The notes below the pieces were generated by a model. That model saw nothing but the letters and a program-made list of their open reading frames with translations. It searched no databases and was not told the origin of the DNA. The translations under genes and the position numbers were made by a program. From the NCBI GenBank assembly GCA_947380295.1, contig CANCQK010000015.1:1-64000 (forward strand): a stretch of 64,000 nucleotides of DNA. Reading direction: 5' to 3'. The stretch comes from Bdellovibrionales bacterium. Its GTDB lineage: Bacteria; Bdellovibrionota; UBA1018. Shown piece after piece: positions 42,096 through 51,430 of this stretch. The stretch's first letter is position 1, and every line of letters starts with the position of its first letter.

Positions 42096-43275
42096 TGATT
42101 TGTCTCCTGGGTTGGATTGAGTCTTTAGGCGGGCGTGATGCAGCCAAAATGAGCCCGAACAAGAACCACGGAAAAATGGTGTAAGAGTGGGATAAAAAAC
42201 TCATACAAGTACTATAGGCAACCAGAGAATAGAGAAGCTCAGGTCTTTCATGTCGACCTTGCCAGGCTGCCTGACACACCGTTTTAAAGAGACTCAGAAA
42301 AATGAAGGCACCCACAAATCCTGTTTCAGCGAGAATCAGAATCCAAGTGGAGTGCGCTGTTCTCTCGCCCCACTCATAAAGGATCTCAGGAGCGTAGCGC
42401 TCAAACTCAAGTGGGTAGCTTCCAAAGCCGACGCCAAGGATGGGCTGCTTCAATGCCATATTGATTCCTGCTTTCCAATAATTGGTGCGACTGGAGGCAG
42501 ATTGATCGAGATCATCGGCATCGCGATGCAGGTTTTTAGAAAAAACACTCAGTGCCACTAGAACAGCAATTAAAATTCCCAATCGTTTGGGGGTGCTTGA
42601 GATCTTAAGTAGCGTCCACGTCCCAGCCAGGGCTGCCAAGCCGAGCAAGGCCCCACGTGAGGATGATTTGAAGATGGCGTAGAGCCAAATTGTCGTAAAG
42701 AGATATCGGGTCAAAGGTCTCCATATTTTGAGCCCCCAGGGGAGGGTCATCAGCAAAATGGAGGCTAGGTCATTTGGGTCTGCGAATAGGCCCTTGGATT
42801 GAAGTCGAGATGTGACTTGAGCGCCTGAGGGTGCCTTAGTGAGAGCCAATACAGTTAGAATGAGAACCGAAAAAACGACGCCGTGTAAAACTAGGTAATA
42901 GTCACGATCGGTTCGAATTAGAAATAAGATGAATAAGAAAATCAGAAGTGTACGAAAAGCTGAAAGAAAAAAGAGGCTTTGGGCCTCCATTGGATTTGCC
43001 GTTTTAAATGTGGAAATGAGCATCCAAATCCCAAGGGCCAGAGCAGTAGCACCCGGGGTGATTAAACTAGAATCGAGCCGAAAGGCACTGTGACTCCGTG
43101 GTAAACTACTTAAAAAAAAAGATGCTACAATCGTCAGACTGAACAAGAGGGGAGGGATCCATGCTAGGGTATTCCACTCAGAGATCAGTTCCCAAGGCCT
43201 CATGAAAAGACCTGAGATATAAAAAATTAAAAGGCGTGAGGATAAAACTGTTTCCGATGTGTTTTCTTTAGACAT
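42082..43275 (-). CDS. O-antigen ligase/polymerase (Wzy_C family)
   Basis: A 397-residue protein with 10-12 membrane helices. The Wzy_C periplasmic loop is visible: RTNYWKAGINMALKQPILGVGFGSYPLEF and then a His in ERTAHSTWILILAETGFVGAF. These carry the conserved Arg and His of WaaL/Wzy enzymes. It either polymerises repeat units or ligates them. Given the Wzx-like, Wzz-like and OPX neighbours, a polymerase in a Wzx/Wzy pathway is more likely. Eleven bp downstream of the PCP gene. Confidence 0.87.
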   Translation of the reverse strand: MSKENTSETVLSSRLLIFYISGLFMRPWELISEWNTLAWIPPLLFSLTIVASFFLSSLPRSHSAFRLDSSLITPGATALALGIWMLISTFKTANPMEAQSLFFLSAFRTLLIFLFILFLIRTDRDYYLVLHGVVFSVLILTVLALTKAPSGAQVTSRLQSKGLFADPNDLASILLMTLPWGLKIWRPLTRYLFTTIWLYAIFKSSSRGALLGLAALAGTWTLLKISSTPKRLGILIAVLVALSVFSKNLHRDADDLDQSASSRTNYWKAGINMALKQPILGVGFGSYPLEFERYAPEILYEWGERTAHSTWILILAETGFVGAFIFLSLFKTVCQAAWQGRHERPELLYSLVAYSTCMSFLSHSYTIFPWFLFGLILAASRPPKDSIQPRRQISESL

Positions 43276-43286
43276 GGTGATTCATT

Positions 43287-44324
43287 TCATTTTGGATTTT
43301 TTCTAAATTCTAGCCACTCAGCGAATAAAACCCAGACCAGAAACGCACCTAAACCTCCTCCTAAGCACCACAGCGAGATCGAATCAAATTTCGGCCAGAT
43401 GGGAGTCTGGTAGAGTGCGGGAGCTTCGATCATTAGAATTTGTGGGTGTTCCTTCTGGTTTTCAAGGGCGAGAGTGACATTTAAGTAGTGCCATTTTCTG
43501 AGGAGGTCCTCATAAATATTGGAATTAGTGTGGGTGAGTTTCTTTCTGGGTAGATCGGATAGCGCGGCTTCAGACGCATGAATCCAGCTCTTGAGTTCCC
43601 GCTGTCGATTTTGCAACTGCTTGAGTTCTGGATGACTTGTGGCGTAAACCGATCTGAGAAATTCGATTTTGGAATCGATCTGTAGAAGCTCTTTTCGATA
43701 GGTGTCTGGATCTCCTAATTCGGCCGACGCCTCATCTTGCGATTTTTTAGAATCATGATCTTGCGTCCGATCACGAATAGGTCCCATTGCGTCTAGATCG
43801 TCTTGGATCGCTTTTTGAGTGGATAAGATGGAATTCCGTCGCGACTCTTGAAGATAAGAGAGCACCCTTTGACTCGTGTCTTGAAGTACTTGGTGGGCGA
43901 CCTCTGGCGAATTTGCAATAAACGAAACTTGAAAAGTCATGGAATTGAGAAAGAAAATCTCAAATTTTCGCCGGATTTTTTCGTACCCCTCGCCTGAATT
44001 TCGATCGACCTTGCTGGAACTGAATGAATATTTCAGTCCCAATTCCTCAATGAATTCGTTGCTGAGAGCTCTTTTTAAGATGAGTTCCCGCTGGTTCTTA
44101 AGTTCCATGACCTCATGAGTATCCATTCCAATCGCCAGTGGATTTTGAAAGTATCCAGGCTGGATGCTCATGACGACTTTGGACTTGAACTGCTTTGGGA
44201 TCAACTGCATCAGGAGCAATGAAATGATGAGACCCGTCCCAATACACACGATCAAGGCCCAGCGATGCTTTTGCAGTAATGCGAGTAAGTCGATCGATTC
44301 GACCGAATTGGAAAGGTTAGGCAT
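43287..44324 (-). CDS. Polysaccharide co-polymerase (Wzz/PCP family)
   Basis: A 345-residue protein with membrane helices near residues 22-42 and 318-338 flanking a large periplasmic, partly coiled-coil region. The N-terminal SIDLLALLQKHRWALIVC is the usual Wzz start. No Walker A or Tyr-rich tail follows the second helix, so there is no fused BY-kinase. PCP proteins set chain length and gate export with OPX proteins. GAGG lies four bases before the ATG, and the OPX gene ends 6 bp upstream. The segment RTQDHDSKKSQDEASAEL is a polar insertion. Confidence 0.87.
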   Translation of the reverse strand: MPNLSNSVESIDLLALLQKHRWALIVCIGTGLIISLLLMQLIPKQFKSKVVMSIQPGYFQNPLAIGMDTHEVMELKNQRELILKRALSNEFIEELGLKYSFSSSKVDRNSGEGYEKIRRKFEIFFLNSMTFQVSFIANSPEVAHQVLQDTSQRVLSYLQESRRNSILSTQKAIQDDLDAMGPIRDRTQDHDSKKSQDEASAELGDPDTYRKELLQIDSKIEFLRSVYATSHPELKQLQNRQRELKSWIHASEAALSDLPRKKLTHTNSNIYEDLLRKWHYLNVTLALENQKEHPQILMIEAPALYQTPIWPKFDSISLWCLGGGLGAFLVWVLFAEWLEFRKNPK

Positions 44325-44330
44325 GGCACC

Positions 44331-45350
44331 TCAAAGGATAATCACTAACGCTGCGATCGTTGCAGCCATTGCGCCGACTGCAGTTAAGGCTTGAATCGCG
44401 CGATCGAAAAAGCCTGGTTTTTCTGCGTGAACCAGAAGAACGTCTCCCCTTTCAATGGTTGGAAATTGATGAATATCGTTGGCGACGAACTCCACTGAAG
44501 GTCGCTGTGGATCTCGGGTACGGATGAGCTCGATCTTATTGAGGTTGGCATACTGGGTCGGGCCTTGAACCCTATTGAGGTAGTATAGAAAATCGGCTCC
44601 TGGCTTAAATTGAATATCTCCCGGGCTGCGTACCTCACCGAGGAGGTGAACGGGAGGTTCCGGGCTTTCTCTGAGAATCGTCACTCGCTCACCCCCGCGC
44701 CAGTCGGGGACGCCGGTATCGTCACCACGACTATAGAAGTCATCGAGGCTAATGACTTGCACTTGGGACTCAGATTCGATCTTAGCAAACCTGGCTGTAT
44801 GGTCTGTTTGAATCCCTCCAGCAGCCGCAATCACCTCATCCAGGTTTGCATCCTTCCTGATGAGCATGCGGCCTGGATGGGTCACTAGGCCACCCACTTC
44901 GATCCATCGCTTGCGCTCGCCGACTGAAATATCGAGACTCAGGGGCGTCTGATAATAGCGTTGAAATGCTCGGTGAATGGCGCCTCTGACCTCGCTGAGT
45001 GTTAACCCTTGGACCGCAAGAGTCACATCATAGGGCAGTTTGAGTGCACCGTCGAACTCAACGTTGAACTTGCCGTTGAGCTTTGAGTCTACTGCCTGCG
45101 AGACGGTGATCCAATCTCCGGGAGAAACGACGTCTGTTGATGAGGATTCGATCGCTCCACTCGTGGAAGGGTTTATACTGAGTCTGGATTGCTCTTGGAT
45201 GACCTGGGACTCTGTAGCCTGTGTAGCCTGTGTAGCCTGTGTAGCCTGTGTAGCAGTGGTGCAAGATGCAAATACCAGGGTCGTGCAGAGCACTAGCAGT
45301 GATTTGGTAAAATGAGCGAGTCTGGAGTGCCTCATGTGTAGGTAACTCAT
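44331..45350 (-). CDS. Outer-membrane polysaccharide export lipoprotein (OPX, Wza-like)
   Basis: A 339-residue lipoprotein (lipobox VFASC). Right after the lipid Cys lies a 4-fold ATQ tripeptide repeat. The Poly_export domain (DVVSPGDWITVSQAVDSKLNGKFNVEFDGALKLPY) is followed by SLBB-like domains (VGGLVTHPGRMLIRKDANLDEVIAAAGG and HLLGEVRSPGDIQFKPG) and a C-terminal hydrophobic helix that would span the outer membrane as in Wza. It forms the export channel with the PCP protein. Its ATG overlaps the preceding GT4 stop (ATGA). Confidence 0.92.
   Translation of the reverse strand: MSYLHMRHSRLAHFTKSLLVLCTTLVFASCTTATQATQATQATQATESQVIQEQSRLSINPSTSGAIESSSTDVVSPGDWITVSQAVDSKLNGKFNVEFDGALKLPYDVTLAVQGLTLSEVRGAIHRAFQRYYQTPLSLDISVGERKRWIEVGGLVTHPGRMLIRKDANLDEVIAAAGGIQTDHTARFAKIESESQVQVISLDDFYSRGDDTGVPDWRGGERVTILRESPEPPVHLLGEVRSPGDIQFKPGADFLYYLNRVQGPTQYANLNKIELIRTRDPQRPSVEFVANDIHQFPTIERGDVLLVHAEKPGFFDRAIQALTAVGAMAATIAALVIIL
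45213..45257. repeat. 9-bp tandem repeat in OPX gene (ATQ repeats)
   Basis: Four identical copies of TGTAGCCTG (45213-45248) plus a partial fifth. Because the unit is 9 bp, copy-number change keeps the frame and only lengthens or shortens the linker after the lipid anchor. Confidence 0.9.
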
Positions 45351-46492
45351 ACTCGATACAACTCCTTGAGCCTTTCAAGCCAAACCGCCTCGGAAAATTG
45401 ACTCATCACGTGCTTTTGGAAACGAAATCCGAGTTCAGTTCGTTCTTTCGAATGGGAGACGAGTCTCTGGATCTCGCGAGCAATCGCCTCAGCGGACTGA
45501 TGGCGATGGATGAGTATGCCGGTTTTAGATCGAGCGAACAGATCTCGATTTCCATCGACATGGGTTGCGACGACTGGCGTTCCAGCCCACCCTGCTTCGA
45601 GTAGATTGATCGGTAAACCTTCGGCGTCTGAAAGAGAAAATAAAAGATCAAATCCGGCCATTTCGTTTCCGATTTCTTTCCGGTAGCCCATCCAGTGCAC
45701 TTGTCCCCCGAGGTCGAGTTTTTGGGTGAGGCGCTTCAAACCTGCCTCAAGTGGGCCAGCTCCATAGCAAAGCAGATGCCAGTCGAGCGAAGAATCGAGT
45801 CTTTTCAGTTCAGCTAGAGCATTGAGGAGACGGTCATGGCGCTTTTCCGGTGCGAGACGTCCGACGACCCCGAACAAAATGGCCTGGGATGAAATTCCTA
45901 AGCTTCTAAGATTCCAATCCGTATGGATTTGATTTCTGACTTCAAGTCGCTCGGATCGGTCGACCCATCGACGGTTCACCCCATTGAGGTGAGTGTGGAC
46001 TCGATCTGGGTTGAGGCCCCTTTGGATGAGGATTTTCTGGTCACTTGAACAGACGCAAAAAACCTGGTCATAGTGAGGGAGAATGAATCGAGTGTAATAC
46101 ATTTCATAAAGTTTATTTTTGAGCCCGCTTCGCGCATGGACTCCGTGATGGGTTGAAACCATTTGAAAGGTGCGGTCCTGGATCGATTCAGCGGACCTTA
46201 ACAAATAAGTCGATGCCTTAACGTCATGGGCGTGGGTGATCTCAGGTTTTAATTGGATGAGCACTTCACGTAGATTGGAAATAGCTTGTCGATCATAACG
46301 ACCTCCTACTGGGACTGAAACCGTAGAGAGCCCTAATGAGCGTGCGTATTGAATGGGCTTTTGCGCTTCGTTAAGCTTACGAGTCTCAGAGAGAAAAATC
46401 ACTGCAACCCGACCCTTGATTTGACTCAAAGCAGGGAGAACTAGAGTTTCAGGACCACTGACCAGCGTCGAGTTAAAAACATGTGCGATCAT
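45347..46492 (-). CDS. GT4-family glycosyltransferase
   Basis: A ~381-residue GT-B enzyme. N-domain VFNSTLVSGPETLVLPAL (GPE acceptor loop) and ITHAHDVKAS; C-domain GVVGRLAPEKRHDRLLNAL and FDLLFSLSDAEGLPINLLEAGWAGTPVVAT with the E-x7-E motif. It builds the lipid-linked repeat in the cytoplasm. ATG 46492 follows GGGGA by 7 bases and overlaps the fusion gene by 20 bp; a frame extension to 46555 is not needed. Confidence 0.9.
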   Translation of the reverse strand: MIAHVFNSTLVSGPETLVLPALSQIKGRVAVIFLSETRKLNEAQKPIQYARSLGLSTVSVPVGGRYDRQAISNLREVLIQLKPEITHAHDVKASTYLLRSAESIQDRTFQMVSTHHGVHARSGLKNKLYEMYYTRFILPHYDQVFCVCSSDQKILIQRGLNPDRVHTHLNGVNRRWVDRSERLEVRNQIHTDWNLRSLGISSQAILFGVVGRLAPEKRHDRLLNALAELKRLDSSLDWHLLCYGAGPLEAGLKRLTQKLDLGGQVHWMGYRKEIGNEMAGFDLLFSLSDAEGLPINLLEAGWAGTPVVATHVDGNRDLFARSKTGILIHRHQSAEAIAREIQRLVSHSKERTELGFRFQKHVMSQFSEAVWLERLKELYRV

Positions 46493-49076
46493 AGACTTCC
46501 CCGTAGGTTTGAACCATTTTGGAAAGGCTGAACTGATCCCTGAGACTAGATGCACTTTCCCAAAGGCCTGAGTAATAAGACTGTTCGTTGCCGTGACTTT
46601 GATTGCGTTGAAATTGATGGATCAACGCGCTGAGTTGCTCGCTCGCTTTTGCATGAGAGTAAAGCGGGAAGAGTTCTGACCAAGGTGCAAGAATTCGATG
46701 CCCATGGATGTCTGAGAGGAATGCCGGCCGGCCCGCTCCAAGGGCCTCAAGTGGACCGAGTGGGAGGCCTTCGAACTCAGATCCTGAAATATAGAGGTGA
46801 GCGGCTCGAACCCATTTCTCTGGAGTGTTTGAGGGACCTAGGAGAAATACTCGCGAATTCGGCTCATGGTGTTTGATTGAAATTGGATCTAAATTGAAGC
46901 CGGGACAGGTGGGTCCGACAAAGAGAATCGATGCCCTATTTTGATCGGATGCACTCAGGGATTCCCAAATCTTTAAAACGATGTTTTGCCCCTTTTCTAT
47001 TGAAACCCGAGCTAAGCATAAAATCCAGATCGAGTTGATCTGCTGATTGAGTCGCACCCGAGTCACCGGATCTTGAATGGATTGGATCAGCTCTTCACGT
47101 CCCTCAGGGAGGCTGCTGTGAGGGGGAAATGGCGTTCCATTCAAAATCACCTGAGTTCGGCTTTTAGGGATTCCTAATTCTAAATACCGCGCCTGAAGTG
47201 ATTCGGACACGGGACAAATGAGATCTGGGAATCTTGAAAAAAACTTTTCGTACAGGAGATATTTTCTTCCCGTAGCAGGTCCAAATTTTTCGAGGTGCAC
47301 AAACGTGTGCTGCGAGTGGATGAGCCTCACCTTGCCGATGCTGAGGAACTTTGCAAAAGCTCCATAAATGAGAGCACTCAGGTCATGGGTGTGAATCACG
47401 TGAATGTCATTCTGGAAAATAAAACGGATCAGCTCGAAAATTACCCGAGGAGAAAATCCCTCCTGCTTTTTAAAAAGTTGAACCCGGATCCCCTGGGCCT
47501 CAAATCGACTGAGGAGAGTTGCTGTTTCTCGGGTTTCCTCATAAGCAAAAATAAACGCGGTCTTCCGTTTTTCATTCTTGAGCCCAGAACTGAGGTTCAG
47601 AATCATTTTCTCAAGCCCGCCGATGCGGAGAAATTGACTGATCATTAAAACTCGAGTCTCTTGTGCTCTTCTGCTCCTCGACTGCCAGCGCTCAGGGAGA
47701 GCCCGCACGAGATAGAGAACAAAAAATAAAGGCGCTGAAACCAGGAACCAGAGTTTTGAGCTCGAGAAAAAAGGCCTCAAACAGAGTGCCAAAAGAACGC
47801 AGTAGAGTGAGTTGAGAACAAATCGACCGAGTGACCTCCACGGAACAGCCTGACGCCAGTCCCAACCCAATTGATTTTTCAGATAACGGAGCGATGAGGC
47901 GCGAAGGATGACGTGGGTCAGTAAGAGAGTCAAGAGCGGTCCATAAGGGCCAATGACTCGAACCGTGATCATCCCAAGGGTGAATGAAATCAGAAGCAAA
48001 GTAAGGGAGTTTTTTAAAATCCAAGCTGCATCCCCTTTTGCACGTTGAATTGCATCAAAGGGGATGATCAAGCAAAGGTAATCTAAGGAGTAAAGTCGGA
48101 GGTAGGGCACTGCCTTTGCGTAGCGTTCGGTAAAAAGTAAATCAACGATCGGTTGTGCAAACAAGATGAGACCAATAACCGATGGAATAAAAAAGAGACC
48201 TAGCTCTTCGACCGCATCTATCCAGAGAAGTCGAGCTCGATCTGCTTGACCCTCGGTCGAGAGCTCTGAGGCCAAGTGGGGGATGAGGATTCGGTTGACC
48301 GATTGTTCAAAAAGCAGGAGGGGCGGGAGAGCGAGACAGCCCAGTGAGTAGTAGGCAAAGTCTTTTGCGCTCAGAGCATGAGAGGCGACGAGTTGATCAG
48401 CATAGTTCAGTAAGACCCCAATGCCTGCAGAAAAATAGATCGGAAGTGCAAACTTGAGCACTGGATTGAGGTAAGATCGGTCAAGATTGAACCGGGTGTA
48501 AGAGAGCGTTGAGCCCCTGACGATACTCACTGATAATTTGATCACCTGAACTGCGAAAAAGATCGTGATCACAGGCCATAGCTGCTTAAAGTAAAGAGCT
48601 GCTCCGATCACCAGAAGGGTCTTGAGACTCTCGAACGTGAGGTAATAAAGCCCGCCTTGGACTGTGCTGCCGGTTGCAATCAGCGTTTCTTCGTAGAACG
48701 AGCCCAAAGCGGTTACAAAAATTGTAAGCACAAGAAGAGAACCTTCGCCTGGGGCGAGATCCATTTGAGGGCCTAACCCATGCACGAGTCCCAGACCAAG
48801 AATGAGGAGTACTACTGAGGAAACGACTAGGACTGTCCAAGCGGATCGGATCGCCGGTGGGCCATTTTCAGGGTTCCTAAGCCAAAAAGAGATTCCGCTC
48901 CTAATTGCAGGGCCTAAGAAGATCCACTGGCCAATTGTAAAATAAAGAAAATAGAGTTTATAGTGCCCCATGCTTTCAACCGACAGGAGTCGGACTAAGA
49001 CCAACGGGAGCATGAGGTTGATGATCGCACAGATTCCATAAGGGATTGATAGGGGCCAGTGGGACTTTAATCTCAT
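46473..49076 (-). CDS. Wzx-like flippase fused to GT4 glycosyltransferase
   Basis: An uninterrupted 867-residue protein. Residues ~1-455 are a 12-14-helix polysaccharide flippase of the MATE/MOP superfamily (SIPYGICAIINLMLPLVLVRLLS start; LPIYFSAGIGVLLNYADQLV mid). After a basic linker (RWQSRSRRAQETR) residues ~475-867 are a complete GT4 enzyme: VLMISQFLRIGGLEKMILNL, LARVSIEKGQN and SGSEFEGLPLGPLEALGAGRPAFLSD with the E-x7-E motif. One chain could thus complete a lipid-linked unit and flip it. ATG 49076 lies 6 bases after GGAG. Coupled to the next GT4 gene by overlap. Confidence 0.88.
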   Translation of the reverse strand: MRLKSHWPLSIPYGICAIINLMLPLVLVRLLSVESMGHYKLYFLYFTIGQWIFLGPAIRSGISFWLRNPENGPPAIRSAWTVLVVSSVVLLILGLGLVHGLGPQMDLAPGEGSLLVLTIFVTALGSFYEETLIATGSTVQGGLYYLTFESLKTLLVIGAALYFKQLWPVITIFFAVQVIKLSVSIVRGSTLSYTRFNLDRSYLNPVLKFALPIYFSAGIGVLLNYADQLVASHALSAKDFAYYSLGCLALPPLLLFEQSVNRILIPHLASELSTEGQADRARLLWIDAVEELGLFFIPSVIGLILFAQPIVDLLFTERYAKAVPYLRLYSLDYLCLIIPFDAIQRAKGDAAWILKNSLTLLLISFTLGMITVRVIGPYGPLLTLLLTHVILRASSLRYLKNQLGWDWRQAVPWRSLGRFVLNSLYCVLLALCLRPFFSSSKLWFLVSAPLFFVLYLVRALPERWQSRSRRAQETRVLMISQFLRIGGLEKMILNLSSGLKNEKRKTAFIFAYEETRETATLLSRFEAQGIRVQLFKKQEGFSPRVIFELIRFIFQNDIHVIHTHDLSALIYGAFAKFLSIGKVRLIHSQHTFVHLEKFGPATGRKYLLYEKFFSRFPDLICPVSESLQARYLELGIPKSRTQVILNGTPFPPHSSLPEGREELIQSIQDPVTRVRLNQQINSIWILCLARVSIEKGQNIVLKIWESLSASDQNRASILFVGPTCPGFNLDPISIKHHEPNSRVFLLGPSNTPEKWVRAAHLYISGSEFEGLPLGPLEALGAGRPAFLSDIHGHRILAPWSELFPLYSHAKASEQLSALIHQFQRNQSHGNEQSYYSGLWESASSLRDQFSLSKMVQTYGEVYDRTCF

Positions 49077-49167
49077 AACGACTCCGCCGGCCATCGCGAT
49101 GCAGAAACCGTTCCGATTCTGCCCGTGAGGAGATTAGGCCGGCCTTTTGCAGTCGATGGGTTGCAGG

Positions 49168-49821
49168 ATGGAACAAGGCCTCATTCACAAGGCATTCTGG
49201 TTGCTGCGTCATCGTCCCAATCAGGTTTTCAGGCGAGGACGCGAAAAGCTTTTATTTGAGTGGAGTCGCCTTTTAAGGCCTCTCTTTTTCGGGCCCTCCT
49301 CTGGGGTGGAGTGGGGCAAGAATGTTCGCCTTCAAAATAATTTTTCACTCAGCGCTGAAAGGCCTGATGCTCGAATTCGCCTGGGTGACCGCACGATCAT
49401 CTATGAAAAGGCACAGATTGAAGCCTATGGTCGAGGAGAAATTCAAATCGGGAACTCTTGCATTCTGGGTGATCTTCGCATCTATGCACGACAACGGATT
49501 CTGTTAGGAGATCGGGTCCTCACGAGTTGGAATGTCTTGATTCAGGATTTTGACTCCCATCCGATTAACCCAGAGGAGCGCGCCGTTCAAGTCGAGTCCA
49601 TTTGTCAGGGCTCTCCTCAGCGCTCACTCGCGTGGAACTTTCCTTCGGCTCCGATTGAGATCGGGGATGATGTCTGGATCGGTGCGGGGAGCACAGTCCT
49701 CAAAGGGGTTCGAGTTGGGCCTGGATCTATTATTGCTGCGGGGGCCGTGGTGCCTCGCGGGGATTATCCGCCGCGAAGCGTCTTGGCGGGGAATCCCGCG
49801 CGAGTGGTGAAGACCCTATGA
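49168..49821 (+). CDS. Hexapeptide-repeat acyltransferase (left-handed beta-helix)
   Basis: About 217 residues, divergent from the polysaccharide operon. Hexapeptide turns IRLGDRTIIYEKAQIEAYG, IQIGNSCILGD and IEIGDDVWIGAGSTVLKGVRVGPGSIIAAGAVV form the beta-helix, and the DFDSHPI loop carries the catalytic His of WbbJ/WcaF/Maa-type acetyltransferases. It probably O-acetylates a sugar of the polysaccharide. The frame opens with TTG at 49147; ATG 49156 or 49168 are both possible and no ribosome binding site decides. It is followed by a paralogue with an ATGA overlap. Confidence 0.85.
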   Translation: MEQGLIHKAFWLLRHRPNQVFRRGREKLLFEWSRLLRPLFFGPSSGVEWGKNVRLQNNFSLSAERPDARIRLGDRTIIYEKAQIEAYGRGEIQIGNSCILGDLRIYARQRILLGDRVLTSWNVLIQDFDSHPINPEERAVQVESICQGSPQRSLAWNFPSAPIEIGDDVWIGAGSTVLKGVRVGPGSIIAAGAVVPRGDYPPRSVLAGNPARVVKTL

Positions 49822-50414
49822 GTTGGCTTGGTCCTCGACCGAAGTTAAGACTGAGGTGGAGGCTCGGAGTTTTAAAAGGTTGGATTTGTTTACCCCTTTG
49901 GCGGGCACAGGCGCTCTTAGGGCGAACTCGCATTCGTGTCGGTCGCGGTTTTTCACTTCAGGGTCGCCTCATCTTGAGAGGTCCTGGAACTGTGATCCTG
50001 GGTGACGACGTTACGGTGGATGCCCTGACTACTTTTTACACCCATTCAAAACATGCAGTCATTCAAGTCGGTGACCGCAGCTACGTCAACGGAGCAAGAC
50101 TCGGATGTGTCTCTCGGATTGAAATTGGCCAGGATGGAATTTTAGGCGACTGTCGCATCATGGACACTGATTTTCACCCTGTGCATAAAGGACGCAGAGC
50201 CAGTTCGGATTCTGGGGGAATTGCGAGCGTGACGGTAGGCAAAAACGTTTGGCTCGGCGCAGGCAGTGCAATCCTCAAAGGAGTGAAAATCGGTGATCAC
50301 TCCGTTGTGGCATTTGGTGCAGTCGTCGTGAAAGACATTCCTGAAAGTCGAATTTATGGGGGCAATCCAGCCCGAGACCTTGGTCCCGTACCGGATTGCC
50401 CAGCCGGACTCTAA
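49818..50414 (+). CDS. Second hexapeptide acyltransferase, tandem paralogue
   Basis: A 198-residue beta-helix acyltransferase with the same plan as its upstream neighbour: VILGDDVTVDALTTFY, IEIGQDGILGDCRIMDTDFHPVHK (catalytic His loop) and VTVGKNVWLGAGSAILKGVKIGDHSVVAFGAVVVKDIP. The stop converges on the sugar-transferase gene with a four-base overlap (50411-50414). The two acyltransferases are probably a tandem duplication and could modify different positions or sugars. Confidence 0.87.
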   Translation: MSWLGPRPKLRLRWRLGVLKGWICLPLWRAQALLGRTRIRVGRGFSLQGRLILRGPGTVILGDDVTVDALTTFYTHSKHAVIQVGDRSYVNGARLGCVSRIEIGQDGILGDCRIMDTDFHPVHKGRRASSDSGGIASVTVGKNVWLGAGSAILKGVKIGDHSVVAFGAVVVKDIPESRIYGGNPARDLGPVPDCPAGL

Positions 50415-51430
50415 ACTTCCTTTCCGCTCAATTCAACGGGCAGCGAGACGACTACTGTTTTTAGGATGATCAAAAAGTCTAAGAGGGGTGATTGATGCTG
50501 GATGTAATACAGGTCAAATTCCAATTTTTTACGCGATTCAGCCACCGATGAAGCGTAGCCTGCGCAGACTTGGGCCCACCCCGTGATTCCAGGTTTGACC
50601 CAGGTGCGCAGGTGGAATAAGGGGATTTCCTCTTTCAATCGCTCGTAAAACTCGGGACGCTCAGGTCGCGGTCCTACAAATCTCATCTCACCTCGAATGA
50701 CGTTCCAAAGTTGAGGGAGCTCGTCGATGTGGAGTGATCTGAGCCATCGTCCAAGTGGGGTGATGCGATGGTCTTCTGGGCGCGCCCACTGAGGACCATG
50801 GAACTCGGCGTTAGCGCGCATCGTTCTGAACTTATAGACCTTGAACGGTTCACCGAGATACCCTGCCCTCACTTGGCTGTATAAAATTGGACCGGGATCG
50901 AAGACTCGGATGAGCAGCGCAGTGAGAATCAAGAGTGGCGATAATAAGATCAGAAGTAAAATGGCGAGGAGAGGCTCAAGTGCTTCTTTCAGATATCCGT
51001 ATCCTTGGAGGAGGGGCGTCTGTCGAGTTGCTCCTGAGAGGTAATTCCAAATTTCCGTTTCCTCTAGTTTAATGTGGTCCTGCGCATCTTGAATGAGGGT
51101 GCGAAAATCGACGACGGCAGTCCCTGCGAGGTGAGCCCAGATCAGATTTTGGTGTGAGCCAAAATCCTTGAGGCCCTGCTGTGAAACGACAACTAAATCG
51201 ATCTCGGAGAATGGAAGGATCTCACTGCTTTTTGCATAAATTTGACACTCTGCATTGCTCTCCCACTCCAGAAAATGATTCAATCCGATCTGTTTTGCTT
51301 CACTCTCGAAGAGTGCTTTTTCGTGGGGCTCTAAGATGAGTAAAGTTCTAAATCTTTGCAGGCCTATCAGGTGAGAAGCGAGGTGAACCCATGAAAAGTG
51401 CCGAGTTAAGACGCGATAAATAGAATGCAT
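50411..51430 (-). CDS. Polyprenyl-phosphate sugar phosphotransferase (WcaJ/ExoY-like)
   Basis: About 339 residues. The C-terminal bacterial sugar transferase domain starts with a hydrophobic hairpin helix (LLAILLLILLSPLLILTALLI), then SQVRAGYLGEPFKVYKFRTM, SLHIDELPQLWNVIRGEMRFVGPRPERPEF (DE catalytic pair) and KPGITGWAQV. This family loads the first sugar-1-phosphate on undecaprenyl phosphate. The N-terminal ~130 residues are a shortened regulatory region without the usual four extra helices. The frame runs to 51631 over the divergent OMP gene; ATG 51430 after GGGGG fits better. Confidence 0.9.
   Translation of the reverse strand: MHSIYRVLTRHFSWVHLASHLIGLQRFRTLLILEPHEKALFESEAKQIGLNHFLEWESNAECQIYAKSSEILPFSEIDLVVVSQQGLKDFGSHQNLIWAHLAGTAVVDFRTLIQDAQDHIKLEETEIWNYLSGATRQTPLLQGYGYLKEALEPLLAILLLILLSPLLILTALLIRVFDPGPILYSQVRAGYLGEPFKVYKFRTMRANAEFHGPQWARPEDHRITPLGRWLRSLHIDELPQLWNVIRGEMRFVGPRPERPEFYERLKEEIPLFHLRTWVKPGITGWAQVCAGYASSVAESRKKLEFDLYYIQHQSPLLDFLIILKTVVVSLPVELSGKEV

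Noticed and set aside
43287..44324. Possible Wzc-type tyrosine kinase
   Set aside because: The protein ends just after the second membrane helix; there is no Walker A or Tyr-rich tail, so it is a kinase-less PCP.
49085..49150. Palindromes CATCGCGATG and AGGCCGGCCT between the flippase fusion and the acyltransferases
   Set aside because: Short 10-bp palindromes in GC-rich DNA are expected by chance; no promoter elements could be placed around them.
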